Shown piece after piece: positions 45,401-55,723 of a stretch of 64,000 bases of DNA. The translations under genes were made by a program, and so were the position numbers. Location of the stretch: NCBI GenBank assembly GCA_000708835.1, contig DF236965.1, positions 314,700 through 378,699 of the forward strand, in the 5' to 3' direction. Positions within the stretch are counted from its first letter, which is position 1; every line of letters starts with the position of its first letter. The stretch comes from Klebsormidium nitens (lineage: Eukaryota > Streptophyta > Klebsormidiophyceae > Klebsormidiales > Klebsormidiaceae). The notes under the pieces were generated by a model, which saw nothing but the letters and a program-made list of their open reading frames with translations, did no database searches and had not been told where the DNA came from.

Positions 45401-47786
45401 AAGGTCGGTGATAGGCCGTCCGCAGACTTGAAGCAGGCAGCCGTTGGGTAGAGGGACGAAGATGGAACTGTTGCGCAGGAGGTGGAGCATGGTAGGGGCG
45501 CCAATCTGTACGATGTGAAGTGACGTTCAAAAAGAATGACGCGTGCTCGTTACTTGAGCACGTGTTGCTGCCTGTGCGTTTCGATGGTGGTCCTCGAGAA
45601 ATCAAGGCGGGTCTCAGTCTCCATCGGAGTCTCCCTAGGATCTACTTTTAGGTTCACTTATTGGTTTCAGACGTTCGATTCTTATTTGCAAGCCGACATC
45701 AAGAGTACCAGGATGAATTCGCGACCAACTGTATGAAAGTTTCACAAACTCAGGTGCAAAATTGGTCACTTATGAGCGACTTTTGTCAAGCGACACGCAC
45801 TTCGGTGTCCATCTTCTGGCAGCAATTGCGCCTGGACGAGTGGCAAACTCCGAGTGGCTTCCATTTTTTGACATGAGATCAACGGAGAAATTTATGTTAG
45901 TCGAAGACACTGCCAGCATACAATCTACAGGATGTTAAGAGCTGAACATGGCGTGTCGTATTCAAGCAAAGTTAATCGGATCCTGAAAAAACGCGGTCAG
46001 GGAGTACGTCAGATTGTTTCAAGGAGCATAGCCTGGCCTCTGAACCCATTACAGCAATCGTCGAAGAAAAAGCAGCCGTAACACGACTGTCCTCAAGCAG
46101 AACCTTTCCACTTTTTTGACACAGGGCATAGATTGAGGTTCAAAGGTACTCACCCGGCTCAAGAGCAGCTCCCAGGGGGGTGACGTCACCGCAGCAAAGG
46201 CGCTGCTCAGGCCGAGGCACTCAACGCCGCTGGTGTTCGGGAGGGGTTGTCCTTGTCTTCTCACATGAGCGCCGGCCTGTAGCAGATTGTTTTGTCAAAT
46301 TGACATATCTCTTCGTTGATGAATTTCTTCGTCTCTACGATAAAAGCCAGGAATCTTTCTCTTGTACGGCAAAGTAAGCAGAATCTACTGGAGAGTCTGA
46401 ATTGGCTTTGTCAGACCTGACTAGGCTACTGACATGGCTCGTGTGCAACTTGGAGGAGATTGATGAGATTCGGGAGTGGAAGCTTCTCGTCTCCAAAGCT
46501 TGCCAACACGTTTCCAACGGTTTTCGTTCTTAGACCGGACATTGGGGATGGATAGTCGGGGTGATGTAGCCCTGGTGGATTGGAGATTGGAGAATGGAGA
46601 TTGGCTGCCTCAACAAGCTCAACAGGGCTGAAGACATGAAGGGCGCATTCAAGATTATAACAAAACCACCAGCCTTTTCCCTGGCCGAATTATATCTCTA
46701 AGCCAAAGCCTGCAATTCAACACTAAGGTCAGGCGTCAACCACGAAAGGACCTCTACAGAACAAACGGCAGATTCGCGCATTCAGGAATACTTATCCAAG
46801 GCATCCTCTGTCTGAACGTCACATGGTGGCGGACGAAGCGGCTTACCCTCTGATGCCCCTGACAAAGGAGATCGCTGGGCCGGCCGCCTTTCTGGAAATG
46901 CAGCTCAATGGCCCGGTTGACCAGCTGGGGTCAGAAGGAAAGGGGGGAGCGTGTCAGAAAGTCCATCATTCTCCTGGTTCTGGTTCTGCTACCTTATCTC
47001 AACGGCTTTTGCTACGTCTACATTTGACGTGACTCAAAAAGCGCTCTCTAATCAGTCAATCATGCAACCAGACTAGAAATTGCTGAGCAAGCTTTGCAGG
47101 CCTACACGTTTGGCATCATTCTCCTGTGTGTAGGAACAGTCAAGCTCAATCTACGTCCGCAAACTCCTGCTGTCCTGCTTATCCTCCTGTTAAGGCATGC
47201 GAAGTGAGATAGATTGTTGGACTACCACCCCGCAGAAATCCTCTTTCAACATATGTACCTCAGTTTGCGTCCACCCATGGTCGTCCTCCCCGCTCCGGCC
47301 CCCTCTAAACTGCGGTGCCCTTTCGTTCAACACCACAAAGGTCTCCTCCAACAAGCGCACTCTGTGGTCCTCAGGATCAGTCTCAAGTACCAAGCCGCGA
47401 CTCTTTGGACCAGCTCTACAGTGGACAGAACCGGTGGTTGTTTCAGAATTTGGCTTCTGAATGTTGCTCCTTTCATGCTCGTTAGGATTCTTGCTCTCTC
47501 TACCCTTCTGTCCGGTTCCTGCTCTTGGAATGCGAGGCCCACATTCGCAGCCATTCACCTCTCCTGCTACTGAGTCCAGATGAGCCCCGCCATGCTGGGG
47601 GGAAAGTGACGCCAAGCACCCCCCAGCACTTGCATTTTGAGCGCCACACTCAATGCTGGCTCTCCCTATGATGATGCCCAGAAGTCCGCCAAGACTGTGC
47701 ACGTTGCTGTAGATGTGCCTGAGGATCTTGGGGCATGTTAGATTGTTGGCTGCCAGAGGAGCACTCGCCTGTGAAGAAAGCTTCAT
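36473..47786 (-). CDS. TERT: Telomerase reverse transcriptase with large low-complexity insertions
   Basis: Exons in transcript order: 47786-47259, 46924-46847, 46276-46154, 45505-about 43910, about 42975-40671, 40117-39911, 39556-38289, 37900-37666, 37251-37060, 36652-36473 (TGA). The junction between the two longest exons is unresolved, and the 5' end could include a further upstream exon. TEN domain: SPPWELLLSR-IGAPTMLHLLRN. RBD: FRDLLVLVKK, QLIGQFCEHCHVAAFVWTAL, and T motif FYVTES...VFYYRKPLW. RT: motif 1 MRLLPKANGMRP, A CDIAAAYDTI, B' RRGIAQGSILS, C LLMRWVDDSLF, so all three catalytic Asp are present. CTE: FIRWCGLLLNSETLEVQADY, KCHAVFFDTAINS, IKFHCF, VLWLGLRAF. Predicted length is about 2,200 aa against roughly 1,100 for land-plant TERT. 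The excess lies in Gly/Arg/Ser/Glu-rich stretches between TEN and RBD, inside the RBD, between motifs 2 and A, and between B' and C. Confidence 0.93.
38510..39345 (-). other. About 280-residue low-complexity insertion between TERT motifs B' and C
   Basis: Within the exon 39556-38289 the frame stays open from B' (RRGIAQGSILS, near 39425-39460) to C (WVDDSLF, near 38460-38490) through about 280 residues rich in Gly, Ser, Glu, Arg and Pro, with no homology I recognise. In other TERTs this interval is a few tens of residues. The complementary strand is also open (38358-39404), partly a composition effect. An unspliced intron cannot be excluded by eye. Confidence 0.75.
40213..40265 (+). other. tRNA-like A-box/B-box relic in a TERT intron
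   Basis: AGGCCGAGTGGCTTGG near 40215-40230 resembles the D-arm/A box of type II tRNAs, and AGGTTCGAACG near 40252-40262 resembles the T-arm/B box. The T stem and acceptor stem do not pair well, so this is not an intact tRNA. It may be a tRNA pseudogene, a SINE head, or chance. Confidence 0.3.
40900..41320 (-). repeat. Degenerate TTCCGTCCG minisatellite encoding the TERT motif 2-A insertion
   Basis: On the + strand, GTTCCGTCCG-like words recur (densest 40980-41095). They translate on the - strand to a repetitive Gly/Arg/Asn/Asp pattern (VGRKRDGVGRNADGTGRNAD). Similar TTCCGTTCCG words occur in the B'-C insertion near 39180-39330, so both insertions may have grown from the same kind of repeat. 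Confidence 0.6.
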
Positions 47787-48508
47787 TGCTTATTGAAGCT
47801 TGTCCAATGCATCTTTTGGTCAGAAGAAGAGCTGTTTACAATGAAATGTGCGAATGAGGATACTCTAGCCAGGCGTGCAGCTCAGATTTTAAAGGTTGAT
47901 CACTGTCTTTTGCAATGAGCTCCCCTTCAGACCTTTCTTGTTGAAGGCCAGCTTTTCCAGCAGCTGAAAGCCACAATGCAGGCTGTCGCAGAGCGCGTGC
48001 TGTGGCTCAGAAACCAGGTCGGATGTCAGTAGACCGACAATGTAGCTTCATGCAGATCGGGAGAGTCGAATTGGCACCTTTTGCCATTAGTTGGTTGGTT
48101 GAAATCAGCGTCGTATGCAGAGATTCGGACTGCTATGCCAGGCTTCGCTTGACGGTCCTTTCTGCGGTGCCGTTCCGTAGTTGTCGTTTCGTGCTCGAAA
48201 CAAGGTCTGAGCAGTTAGCGGTTGGAAGAACGGCATTGACGTTGTGCACGTTTAACCTACTCAATATGGTACTTTCGGAGCCAATTTACGACATTCACAG
48301 AAAAGGAGTTTGCTCGAAAAGTGCTGCACATGCAGCTATCGTGGACATTGAGGAAAGCTAGGTAGGTTGCAGATCTGCCAAATCTGCTCATAGCCAATAG
48401 AAGGGGCCCTCTTCCACTCCTCGAGGAGGAGCCTGCCTGCATTGCTGGCTAGCGTAGTCATGTACTCACCTTAGAGGCAAATCTGCTCGTGGGACCGGCG
48501 TCTCTACG
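47787..48508. promoter_or_regulatory. Divergent upstream region of TERT (-) and the LCAT-like gene (+)
   Basis: 722 bp between two outward-facing start codons. It should contain both promoters, or part of TERT's 5' UTR if an upstream non-coding exon exists. No clear ORF or core motif. Confidence 0.45.
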
Positions 48509-51500
48509 ATGGCAAGGTTTGAGCATCTTGCCGTCTTTGTGACAGCATTGCTTGGATTGCTGCAAGTGCAGCAGGTAGCGGCAGGCGCATGGAAGGACAG
48601 CATGCTGCATCCAGTCATCATCTTTCCAGGATTCTCGTATTCCAGACTGCGAATCACAGTAAGCAACCTGTATACTATGCTTCTTGGGGCCCAAAGCAAC
48701 CAGTTCACTTGAAATAAGGCCAATGCCGCCGGAGTAGTTTTCACCTTTCTGATCCCAATTGATTACATGCTGTTTGCAATCCTCCTCAATTGCATCTGCT
48801 TTCAATGTTCACTCTTGGCTTAGAAAGTATTGCGCCCGCTCTTCTGTATGTTCAACTTACAATACATGCAGAGTGTTTGCTGTCGCTGTTTAGATCCTCG
48901 CGCCACAGCCTGTGTGAGTGTGAAACACCACCAGCTTGGGCCCACAAGAATCTGCATCTTTCAACAATCCTTCAAATTAAGATCATTCTAGAGTAAAGAG
49001 GCACTTTGGAATGCATGTGCGCCAGAGCACTTTGAAGCAGCTTCGTCATCACCATGGCGTCTCCTCTGATAATTGTCAAGCTCAAGTGGCGCCCCTCTAA
49101 CCTTGTCAAGCTCAAGGCGCCTGAGCAATACTCTGAAAGGCAATTCCAGAGTTCAGATCCTGAAAGACTGACCACAAAAGTTTTTTACGGACAGGCCGAT
49201 GCACAGTCCGCGGCTGGTTTCTTGAAATCTGCCGTTTGGTTTGTATGAAATCGGTTTACGAGATTTTAGGATCCGTGACTTTTCTGATCTTGGTTGTAAC
49301 CTACAGATAAGCAGGTTCTCTTGGCTTCTAGTCCTGGAATGCTATAGTGGTTTTCTTGTAGTCTGAGAACTTCTTGGTTCCTTTCGTTTACTGCATTCTG
49401 TGCTTTGTTGCTGCTTCTCAACAAGAAGCAATACTTTGCAGTGTAGCAGTACCTTCCACCCGTCAGCAATTCAGTCAGGATGTATCATGGTACTCAGCTG
49501 AGATCTGCTGTTTAAACGGTTCTGGAAACCTCCTAAGAATTCTGAAAACCTCCTAAGAGTTGTTAGTCACAGCTGACTTGATCAGTTTTTGGGTGAGTGC
49601 CTAACGATCCTGATCACCTCAGCCTACTCAGCGCATACTTTGAGACTAGGTTAGTTACTTAAGGTTCGTCAGCTAGACCGAATAGCCATCAGAGGCACTC
49701 ATCAGTGATTTTCAAGTTTCAAAGACTGGTCCCTTCATCAGTGCAGCACTGCTATTTTCATGAGCAGCCCTGGTCGTGAACATCACAAAAACCTCTCATT
49801 CCATTCTGATGTTCTTTCAAAATAACCTGCTAGATCAAGACGCTTGTCCTCCTAGGTGAACGCCACGTTTGCTGCCCCTGACATCCCCGATTGCCGTGCT
49901 TCCACTCCCACCACCTTCGACTTCTTCTACGGCTTCGATCCCGCAACAATCCCGTTCAGTGAGGAGTGCATCTTCCGCATGCTGGAGCCTATTTACACCA
50001 ACTCGTCTGGGGCACTATCCAATCGTTTCAGCCCCCAGCCTGGAGTCCAGGTAGAGTTTAGACTCCTGCTTCTTCAACCCTTTTTTGAGTCGTATTCGTC
50101 CATCTTAGTTTCCACCCGGTTAGAGTCAAGTAGATTCTGCTCGAAGTCGAGGTTCTGTATCCCAGTTCTTGAGGCAGAAACACCAAAAGCATAGCCTGGC
50201 ATTACTCTCTGAATTTGACCAATGCACGAGTCAGTGTACAGAACCGTGTCTGAGGGGCGTCCAAGGACAGAGTCGTTTAGAAATCTGGAGCCCTTACTGA
50301 ATTTGTCTCCTCTCTGTCCCCGACGTACAATCCGGCTTTGATATCGTGCTAGCCTGAAAGCGGGGAGAGCGGGGTGTTTAAAGTTCAAGTCACAAAGACA
50401 GAGTCGGGCAGGCAAACACTTTTTCCTGTTGCCTGTGAGGTCATCGGGCAGGCTCGAGGGGTACGACGACTTCACTGCCAACCTGCTATAAACCGAAAGC
50501 TTTCTTCACGGTCATCCGGTGCCAGCGCATATGTCAGAGTGCACCAATCTTCCCTTACCAACCGTGGCAATCAAACTAAATCGCCCTTTCAAATTCGCCG
50601 CTTGTGTCCTTGCTTTTCAAACACGTGTGCTTCGTCCGACAGGTTTCGCTTCCTTATCACGGCACCACCCTCTGCCTCGGCGCGCTCCCCAATGGCACCA
50701 CCGAGTGGGACTCTCTCATTTCTCAGTTCAAAGCACGGGGCCTTCGGGACGGGGAAACCCTGCGAGTTGCGTGCTATGACTGGCGCGCTTCGCCAAATGT
50801 GGACCTGATTCCCGACCAGCCCCTCATTCCTCTGGTCAAGAGCATGATTGAGGACGCATACGAGAAGCAGAACGGGACGCGTGTGTTTCTGATTGGCCAC
50901 TCGAACGGGCCCGTCTATGCACAGCACTTCCTCAACCAGATGGACACCGCATGGAAGGAGAAGTACGTTCAGGGGCTGATCGCGTATGCAGGTAAGCCGA
51001 TTGAGTCTGAACGGGCCGACTTTGCCTCATTAACTCTTTAACACAGGAGAGTCCCTTCTTTGAACCAGCGACCAAGCACCACTTATTTTCGTGTACTGGT
51101 CGAAGGCCACTACTTGATCTGCTGATTTCTGTGGAAACGCCAAGAGTCGTCGAACTTCCTGTGCTCGTCATGATCGAAGGTCGGTCGTGGCCGATGCTTT
51201 CTTCGCTGAAAGAGGTAAAAACGAGTACCATAATCCTTTACTCGGGTCCGTTTAAAGCCTCTCTGTGACCGTCGAATCGTTTCTGCTCACCATCACCTTC
51301 AATTTTGAAATTATCATATTCGGAAGTCAGGTGACATCTAGTGTTCAAAGTCCGCTCAGGAAATATCATTAACCTGATCGAGCTGCCTCCGAAGTCACTT
51401 GTAGCAAATCAAGAACTACTACGCTGTTGCATGGTCCCTTTCCAGTCAACAGTTCTGTCTGTTCGTTCCCTACTGCAAAAAACTGGCCCAACCAGGGCTT

Positions 51501-52955
51501 CTTCTAGTAGCAAACGTTCCAAGCCGGATTGAGCTGCCTTCAGAAGATTTCTTTCAAGTCATGGACAGGCAATCTGTTGCCTTATTTCCATTCTCAGCGA
51601 GAAAAGCAATTCTTTTCGCTCGATCCTGATGCAAAGAAGTTGCCCGGTCAAGGCGGCTTCTACTAGCAGACGTTCCAAGCCGAGTTGAGCTGCCTTGAGC
51701 ACATCGTCTCAATTTTCCCGTATTGATATATTCAAGCATTCAGTTCGTGCCGTTCTGTCGCAGGAAACTGGCCCGGTCAAGGCTACTTCTACTCCTACTT
51801 CCTGGCCGGCCTGACGATCCAGCCCGAGTATATGGGGCTCAACCCGGCCACCGCCCGGTCCATGGCGACCTTCCCCAGCACGTACTCGTTTGCTGCCAAC
51901 CCGGCAATCTTCACGGACGAGAACGACATCGAGATCGTACGGACGTCCGTGAGGAGCTACCGGGTGTCCGACGCCAAGCAGCTGCTGATCGACGCAGGTG
52001 AGCAATGAGCTTTCATGCAGTTGCCAGGCCGTTAAGTGTTACTCTGCAGGTCGTAAGCAGGAGTTGTTGCATTCCGAAACATTTAGAAGTATCCTAAAGG
52101 CTAGCAGAAAGTAGTGTGAGCCTCCGAAAAGCACGCACGAGGACTTCGACGCTGCACCGCTGAGTGGTGTCTCCTGGGGGACTTGTTCGACCCAAACACG
52201 GTTGCTACTTTCGTTGTCAGATGAGGAGGTCGAGGAAGAAACAGAGTGAGGTTGCAGATTTTGAGACCGGACAAAAGATCCTGCAGGGATGGACAGAGTC
52301 CGGATCCGAACTTTCTCCGTCGATTTTCAGAACGAAAATGATGACTCTCAGGAACGGACTCGCTGACGCAGAATCCTTCGATAGACCGGAAAAGCGGCCG
52401 CCAGTAGACAAACGTAGAAAGGCCCACTAAACATGCTACGGCCCCGTCGGCATAATGATTCTCCCCTTTTCCGAACTTTCACGGCGTGACAACACGTTGA
52501 AACTTGATTACTGATCTGCTCGCTCGTCCCCAAGCGCAGGTTACGGTACGAAGGAGCTCGAGTTTTACGACCTGTTCAACGGTGCCGTCACCCCAAATGA
52601 ATGGCCAGGCGTGAACGTGCATGAATTCTTTGGTACGAACCTGAAAACCGAAGTAGGCACAGTGTATTCCGTCCCCGCGAGCATTGGGCTAGAGTCGAGT
52701 GGAAGCCTGACCCGTTTGGGTGACATGAATCAGGAAGATATTGTGAATGATTCGACATTAGAGTTGTGGCAAAAAGCAGCCGCGAAGGCAGAGAACTGTA
52801 GGTTTTCAGCAACCGAGCTAGACCGTGTGAACCATTTCCAGTACTTGAGCCAACGGACAGTGATAGGGATTACGGTCAGGCTGATGACAGTCAAGCGGGA
52901 CGTCGAGTCTGTTTGTGAACCCGGGGACGACTTCAATGCTTTGCTAGATCAATAG
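48509..52955 (+). CDS. LCAT-family (lecithin:cholesterol / phospholipid acyltransferase-like) secreted or luminal protein
   Basis: Five exons, 1344 nt, 447 aa: 48509-48658, 49856-50050, 50643-50991, 51764-51997, 52540-52955 (TAG). The N-terminus is a signal peptide (hydrophobic LAVFVTALLGLLQVQQVAAG), followed directly by the family's opening HPVIIFPGFSYSRLRIT. The nucleophile elbow is IGHSNGP (GxSxG; usual GHSMGG/HSLG). Further family-like segments are GNWPGQGYFYSYFLAGL, FPSTYSFAANP, DAKQLLIDAGY and VNVHEFFGTNLKTEVGTVY. A candidate Asp lies in GDMNQEDIVND and a candidate His in VNHFQYL. LCAT/PDAT/PSAT enzymes transfer a phospholipid acyl group to sterol or diacylglycerol, or hydrolyse it; the acceptor cannot be assigned. 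No C-terminal anchor was seen. Intron 3 contains two decayed copies of the exon 4 start. Confidence 0.8.
51440..51705 (+). repeat. Tandem decayed copies of the exon 4 5' edge in intron 3 of the LCAT-like gene
   Basis: Exon 4 starts at 51764 (CAG|GAAACTGGCCCGGTCAAGG). Copies sit at acceptor-equivalent positions near 51479 and 51635 (spacings about 156 and 129 bp). The two intron copies are more alike to each other downstream (CAAACGTTCCAAGCC / CAGACGTTCCAAGCC) than to the exon. In both the acceptor AG is lost (GCAAAAAACTGG; GCAAAGAAGTTG), and stop codons appear quickly. Confidence 0.85.
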
Positions 52956-53955
52956 CATCTCAGGCTTCAATATGAGCTTCTCTGCGATGCTAGGCTAAAT
53001 CTTGATTGATTGCAGTTGGTCTGTTGTACGACTCAATTGGTTATGTTGCATGCAAATCGATCGAAGCTGCATGAGGCATGTGCTCGTATGATGTATCTGC
53101 GCACGAAAATGGCTCACTTTGGACGATCAGTCGCCTCCATATGAAAGCACCGGAGGCACATGACCAAGAGCACGAGTGTCGACGTACCCGGCTGCCAAGA
53201 GGCTGGGACGCATGACAATTTGAACGTGCGCGAGGATCAAATTGTTCAATACCGTATAGTAATTGCACATATCCCAGCCTCGTTGCTGAGTCCGATATAC
53301 ATCGGAGGGCCAATTGCTGCATGTTTGAGTTCAAGAATTCTAAGATTCCGTTCAACACCTTCTAACATGATCATAAGTCTTTCCTGGGGTAACACAGCAA
53401 ACGGCCACATCAGGTACAACAATCGAGTTACGGATGCAGCACCTCTCAGAAGGTCACCGGATGAGCTCGTTTCAATAGAGCGGAGCCTTTCATAGGAAGC
53501 CGCTGTCGACCCGTAAGTTTCAAGGCAAGGCTTTTGACGTTCACTCAAGAGCTGCAAACGCCTGTTTTATAGCCAGCATGATATGTTCAGCGAGTTTTGG
53601 GGGACTGAGTGCCCCTGCAATCTGGCAGTATCCTGCAAATCTGAAACCTTGTCATCTGGGTCGAAAGGTCTGCATTGCTGCATATCTCGTTCCGTCATCA
53701 TCCTGGACTTCGTGTCATTAGTATGAACCACCAAGGCCGAGGAAGCCGCTAACATGAGGGAACTATTTTGGCGGCGCCCAGTGGGACTTTTTGAGGGCGC
53801 AGCGAGACAATATAATGGATACATGAGGGATGAATGATTCCAATACCCTCCTTGATTGTGCTGCTTTCTCGTGGGCATCCTACTGCAAACCCGGCCACTT
53901 CCATATAGAGCTCCCCAGCACGCGCTCGAAGCGCATCGAAGCCTACAACATAACC

Positions 53956-54320
53956 ATCGGATGGTGTGCTTACGGCAACAAGGGGTAAAGAAACGGTCAT
54001 GGCATTCCGCGGAACCGCTGACTTGCGAGGTGTAAGAAGGGACGTTCAAATCTAGCGTGAGAAACCCAATCAAAAGGTAGGTTGCGTCAATGCATATGGT
54101 GTGTATGTCCATGACGACTTTGCAGACGCGTTCGTAAGGGTCTACGACGTGTGCATGGAGGCAGTATCGCGGGCATTCAGAGAAACAAAGATGATGTTGA
54201 TCACGACCGGACATGCTTTGGGCGGAGCACTAGCCAGCATGTGCGCATTGTGTGCAGCATCCAAGCACCCAAGAGGGACGTGACGTGTATCACATTTGGT
54301 GCGCCTGGGGTACCATATCT
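53956..54320 (+). pseudogene. Class-3 (fungal-type) lipase relic
   Basis: In one frame: ETVMAFRGTADLRG (family VVAFRGT), VYVHDDFADAFVRVY, then LITTGHALGGALASM (family TGHSLGGALA). In a second frame: VTCITFGAPGVP (family VTFGAPRVG). Lesions: in-frame TAG at 54053-54055, a frameshift before 54281, and the nucleophile Ser codon replaced by GCT (Ala, 54215-54217). No convincing upstream exon with a start. It cannot make an active lipase. It lies 1 kb downstream of the LCAT-like gene on the same strand but belongs to a different lipase family. Confidence 0.7.
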
Positions 54321-54745
54321 TCCCTCATGAGAGCATGCAATAATGCCAGACCTGGAAGGGGCGCTTGGAGTCAAGAGCCTCCGAGTCAAGATCCATGAGA
54401 AGGGCAAAGATGTGAAGTTGCGCTCGCTCTGCAACGGGATTATCAAATGTCCGTAACCTTGATAACGAGGTTGCGGTTGGATGATTTGTACGTTAGACTA
54501 TGACCTGAAGCTACTGGACAAAGTCTGCTCTATGAGCGAGGCTGGAAAACCCGAGTATTTGTAGCACATTAGGATTAGAGAACGACAGAATCTTGAGGCG
54601 CCAGTTGAAGGATGAGGCCCAAAGCTTCTAAACGTCTTCGTCCAAGGACTGGAGGATACATAAGGCGGTCTCCTTGTGGGTTTGTCTGTCTGCTCCTTTT
54701 ACTCTTGCATTCTTACACTAGCTGCATCCTAGCTTTGCTCCACCT

Positions 54746-55723
54746 CTAGCTGACGAAACAAGCAAGGTAGATCACTTCGAACAGAAGGATGGGGGTGAAG
54801 CTCAGCGTCGCAAATGCCGAGACAAACGTCTTGAAAGGAATCTCGCCTTTATCATCATTCCAGGTCTGTGGATCCGCCGACAGATACTCCCCGTATGGAG
54901 AACCCGCCGCCAGAATCTGAGCGCACATGCCCTTGGGCATGCCTATGTAGAATTGAAAGAGGGGTCTTTCGCTTCCCCCATCCCGACGTCTGGTGGCCTT
55001 GCAACGATGAAGACTCAGCGAAATGTTGTTGGCTTGAAGAAGAGGGTTGATCTTGGTGTCCGGATCAGGCAGGTTGAAGCTTCGGAGTTCATCAACGTTT
55101 TCCGACCAGTTCCCCGTCAGCACTAAGCTGACTATCAGGCCCACGAAGATTGAAATTATGAAGACCGAAACGAGCATCTCTCCAATATCGATGTACTGCG
55201 CTCTGCATATCTGGCAGACGCTTTTGGTCAAACAGAAGGTAACGACCAGAAGTGCTAGCGCCCCCGGCCAGTCAGCTAAGCTCAGCCACCTACGGAGCGT
55301 GAAAAGCCAGAATCTGCCATGGGCCGAATACTCCTCCTCAGGCCAAGGTGCCATGGGAGGTGGAAGTTGGCAGCCGTTGGTATGTTCAACCACGTAGAAG
55401 TTGAACAAAGCCCCCATCTGCAGAAGATAGTCCTCGCACTTGATGAGCTGCAGCGGGGGGTCTGACGGCAAGAGGTAGTTCTTCAGCGTCGTGTTGGTGC
55501 GGAGGTACTCGTTGATGGGAGTCGGTTCAGGCAGTGTTAGGTTGCCATACGCAGGCGGCAGGGCACCCAGGACATAGCTGGTCTCCACGAGCGTCTTCAC
55601 TCTCGTGTCGTGCTGTACGGCGCCAACTTGAACGCCAGCAAGGAACAGACAGAACAAAATAACCGCAAGCCAGCTTGTCTCAAGCATCCATGGACGAAGA
55701 GTAGTCTTGCCAGTGGCCTCCAT
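54746..55723 (-). CDS. Orphan multi-pass membrane protein, 325 aa, intronless
   Basis: A single open frame with ATG at 55723. Hydrophobic segments: LAVILFCLFLAGVQVGAV (about residues 19-36), ALALLVVTFCLTKSVCQIC (about 155-173), MLVSVFIISIFVGLIVSLVL (about 183-202) and FVSAFATLSFTPILLFEVIY near the C-terminus. The hydrophilic loop after the first segment carries possible N-glycosylation sites (NLT, NTT) and Cys residues; a third loop has CKATRRRDGG. The arrangement (N-terminal TM, long loop, two close TMs, loop, C-terminal TM) suggests four passes. I recognise no family and assign no function. It is the only intronless gene among the apparently intact ones here. Confidence 0.65.
   Translation of the reverse strand: MEATGKTTLRPWMLETSWLAVILFCLFLAGVQVGAVQHDTRVKTLVETSYVLGALPPAYGNLTLPEPTPINEYLRTNTTLKNYLLPSDPPLQLIKCEDYLLQMGALFNFYVVEHTNGCQLPPPMAPWPEEEYSAHGRFWLFTLRRWLSLADWPGALALLVVTFCLTKSVCQICRAQYIDIGEMLVSVFIISIFVGLIVSLVLTGNWSENVDELRSFNLPDPDTKINPLLQANNISLSLHRCKATRRRDGGSERPLFQFYIGMPKGMCAQILAAGSPYGEYLSADPQTWNDDKGEIPFKTFVSAFATLSFTPILLFEVIYLACFVS

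Noticed and set aside
47190-47258. TERT exon 1 frame continuing past 47259
   Set aside because: A strong donor GAG|GTACAT sits at the end of the conserved ALNER-type block, and the next exon (LVNRAIELHF) joins in phase; the tail is intronic.
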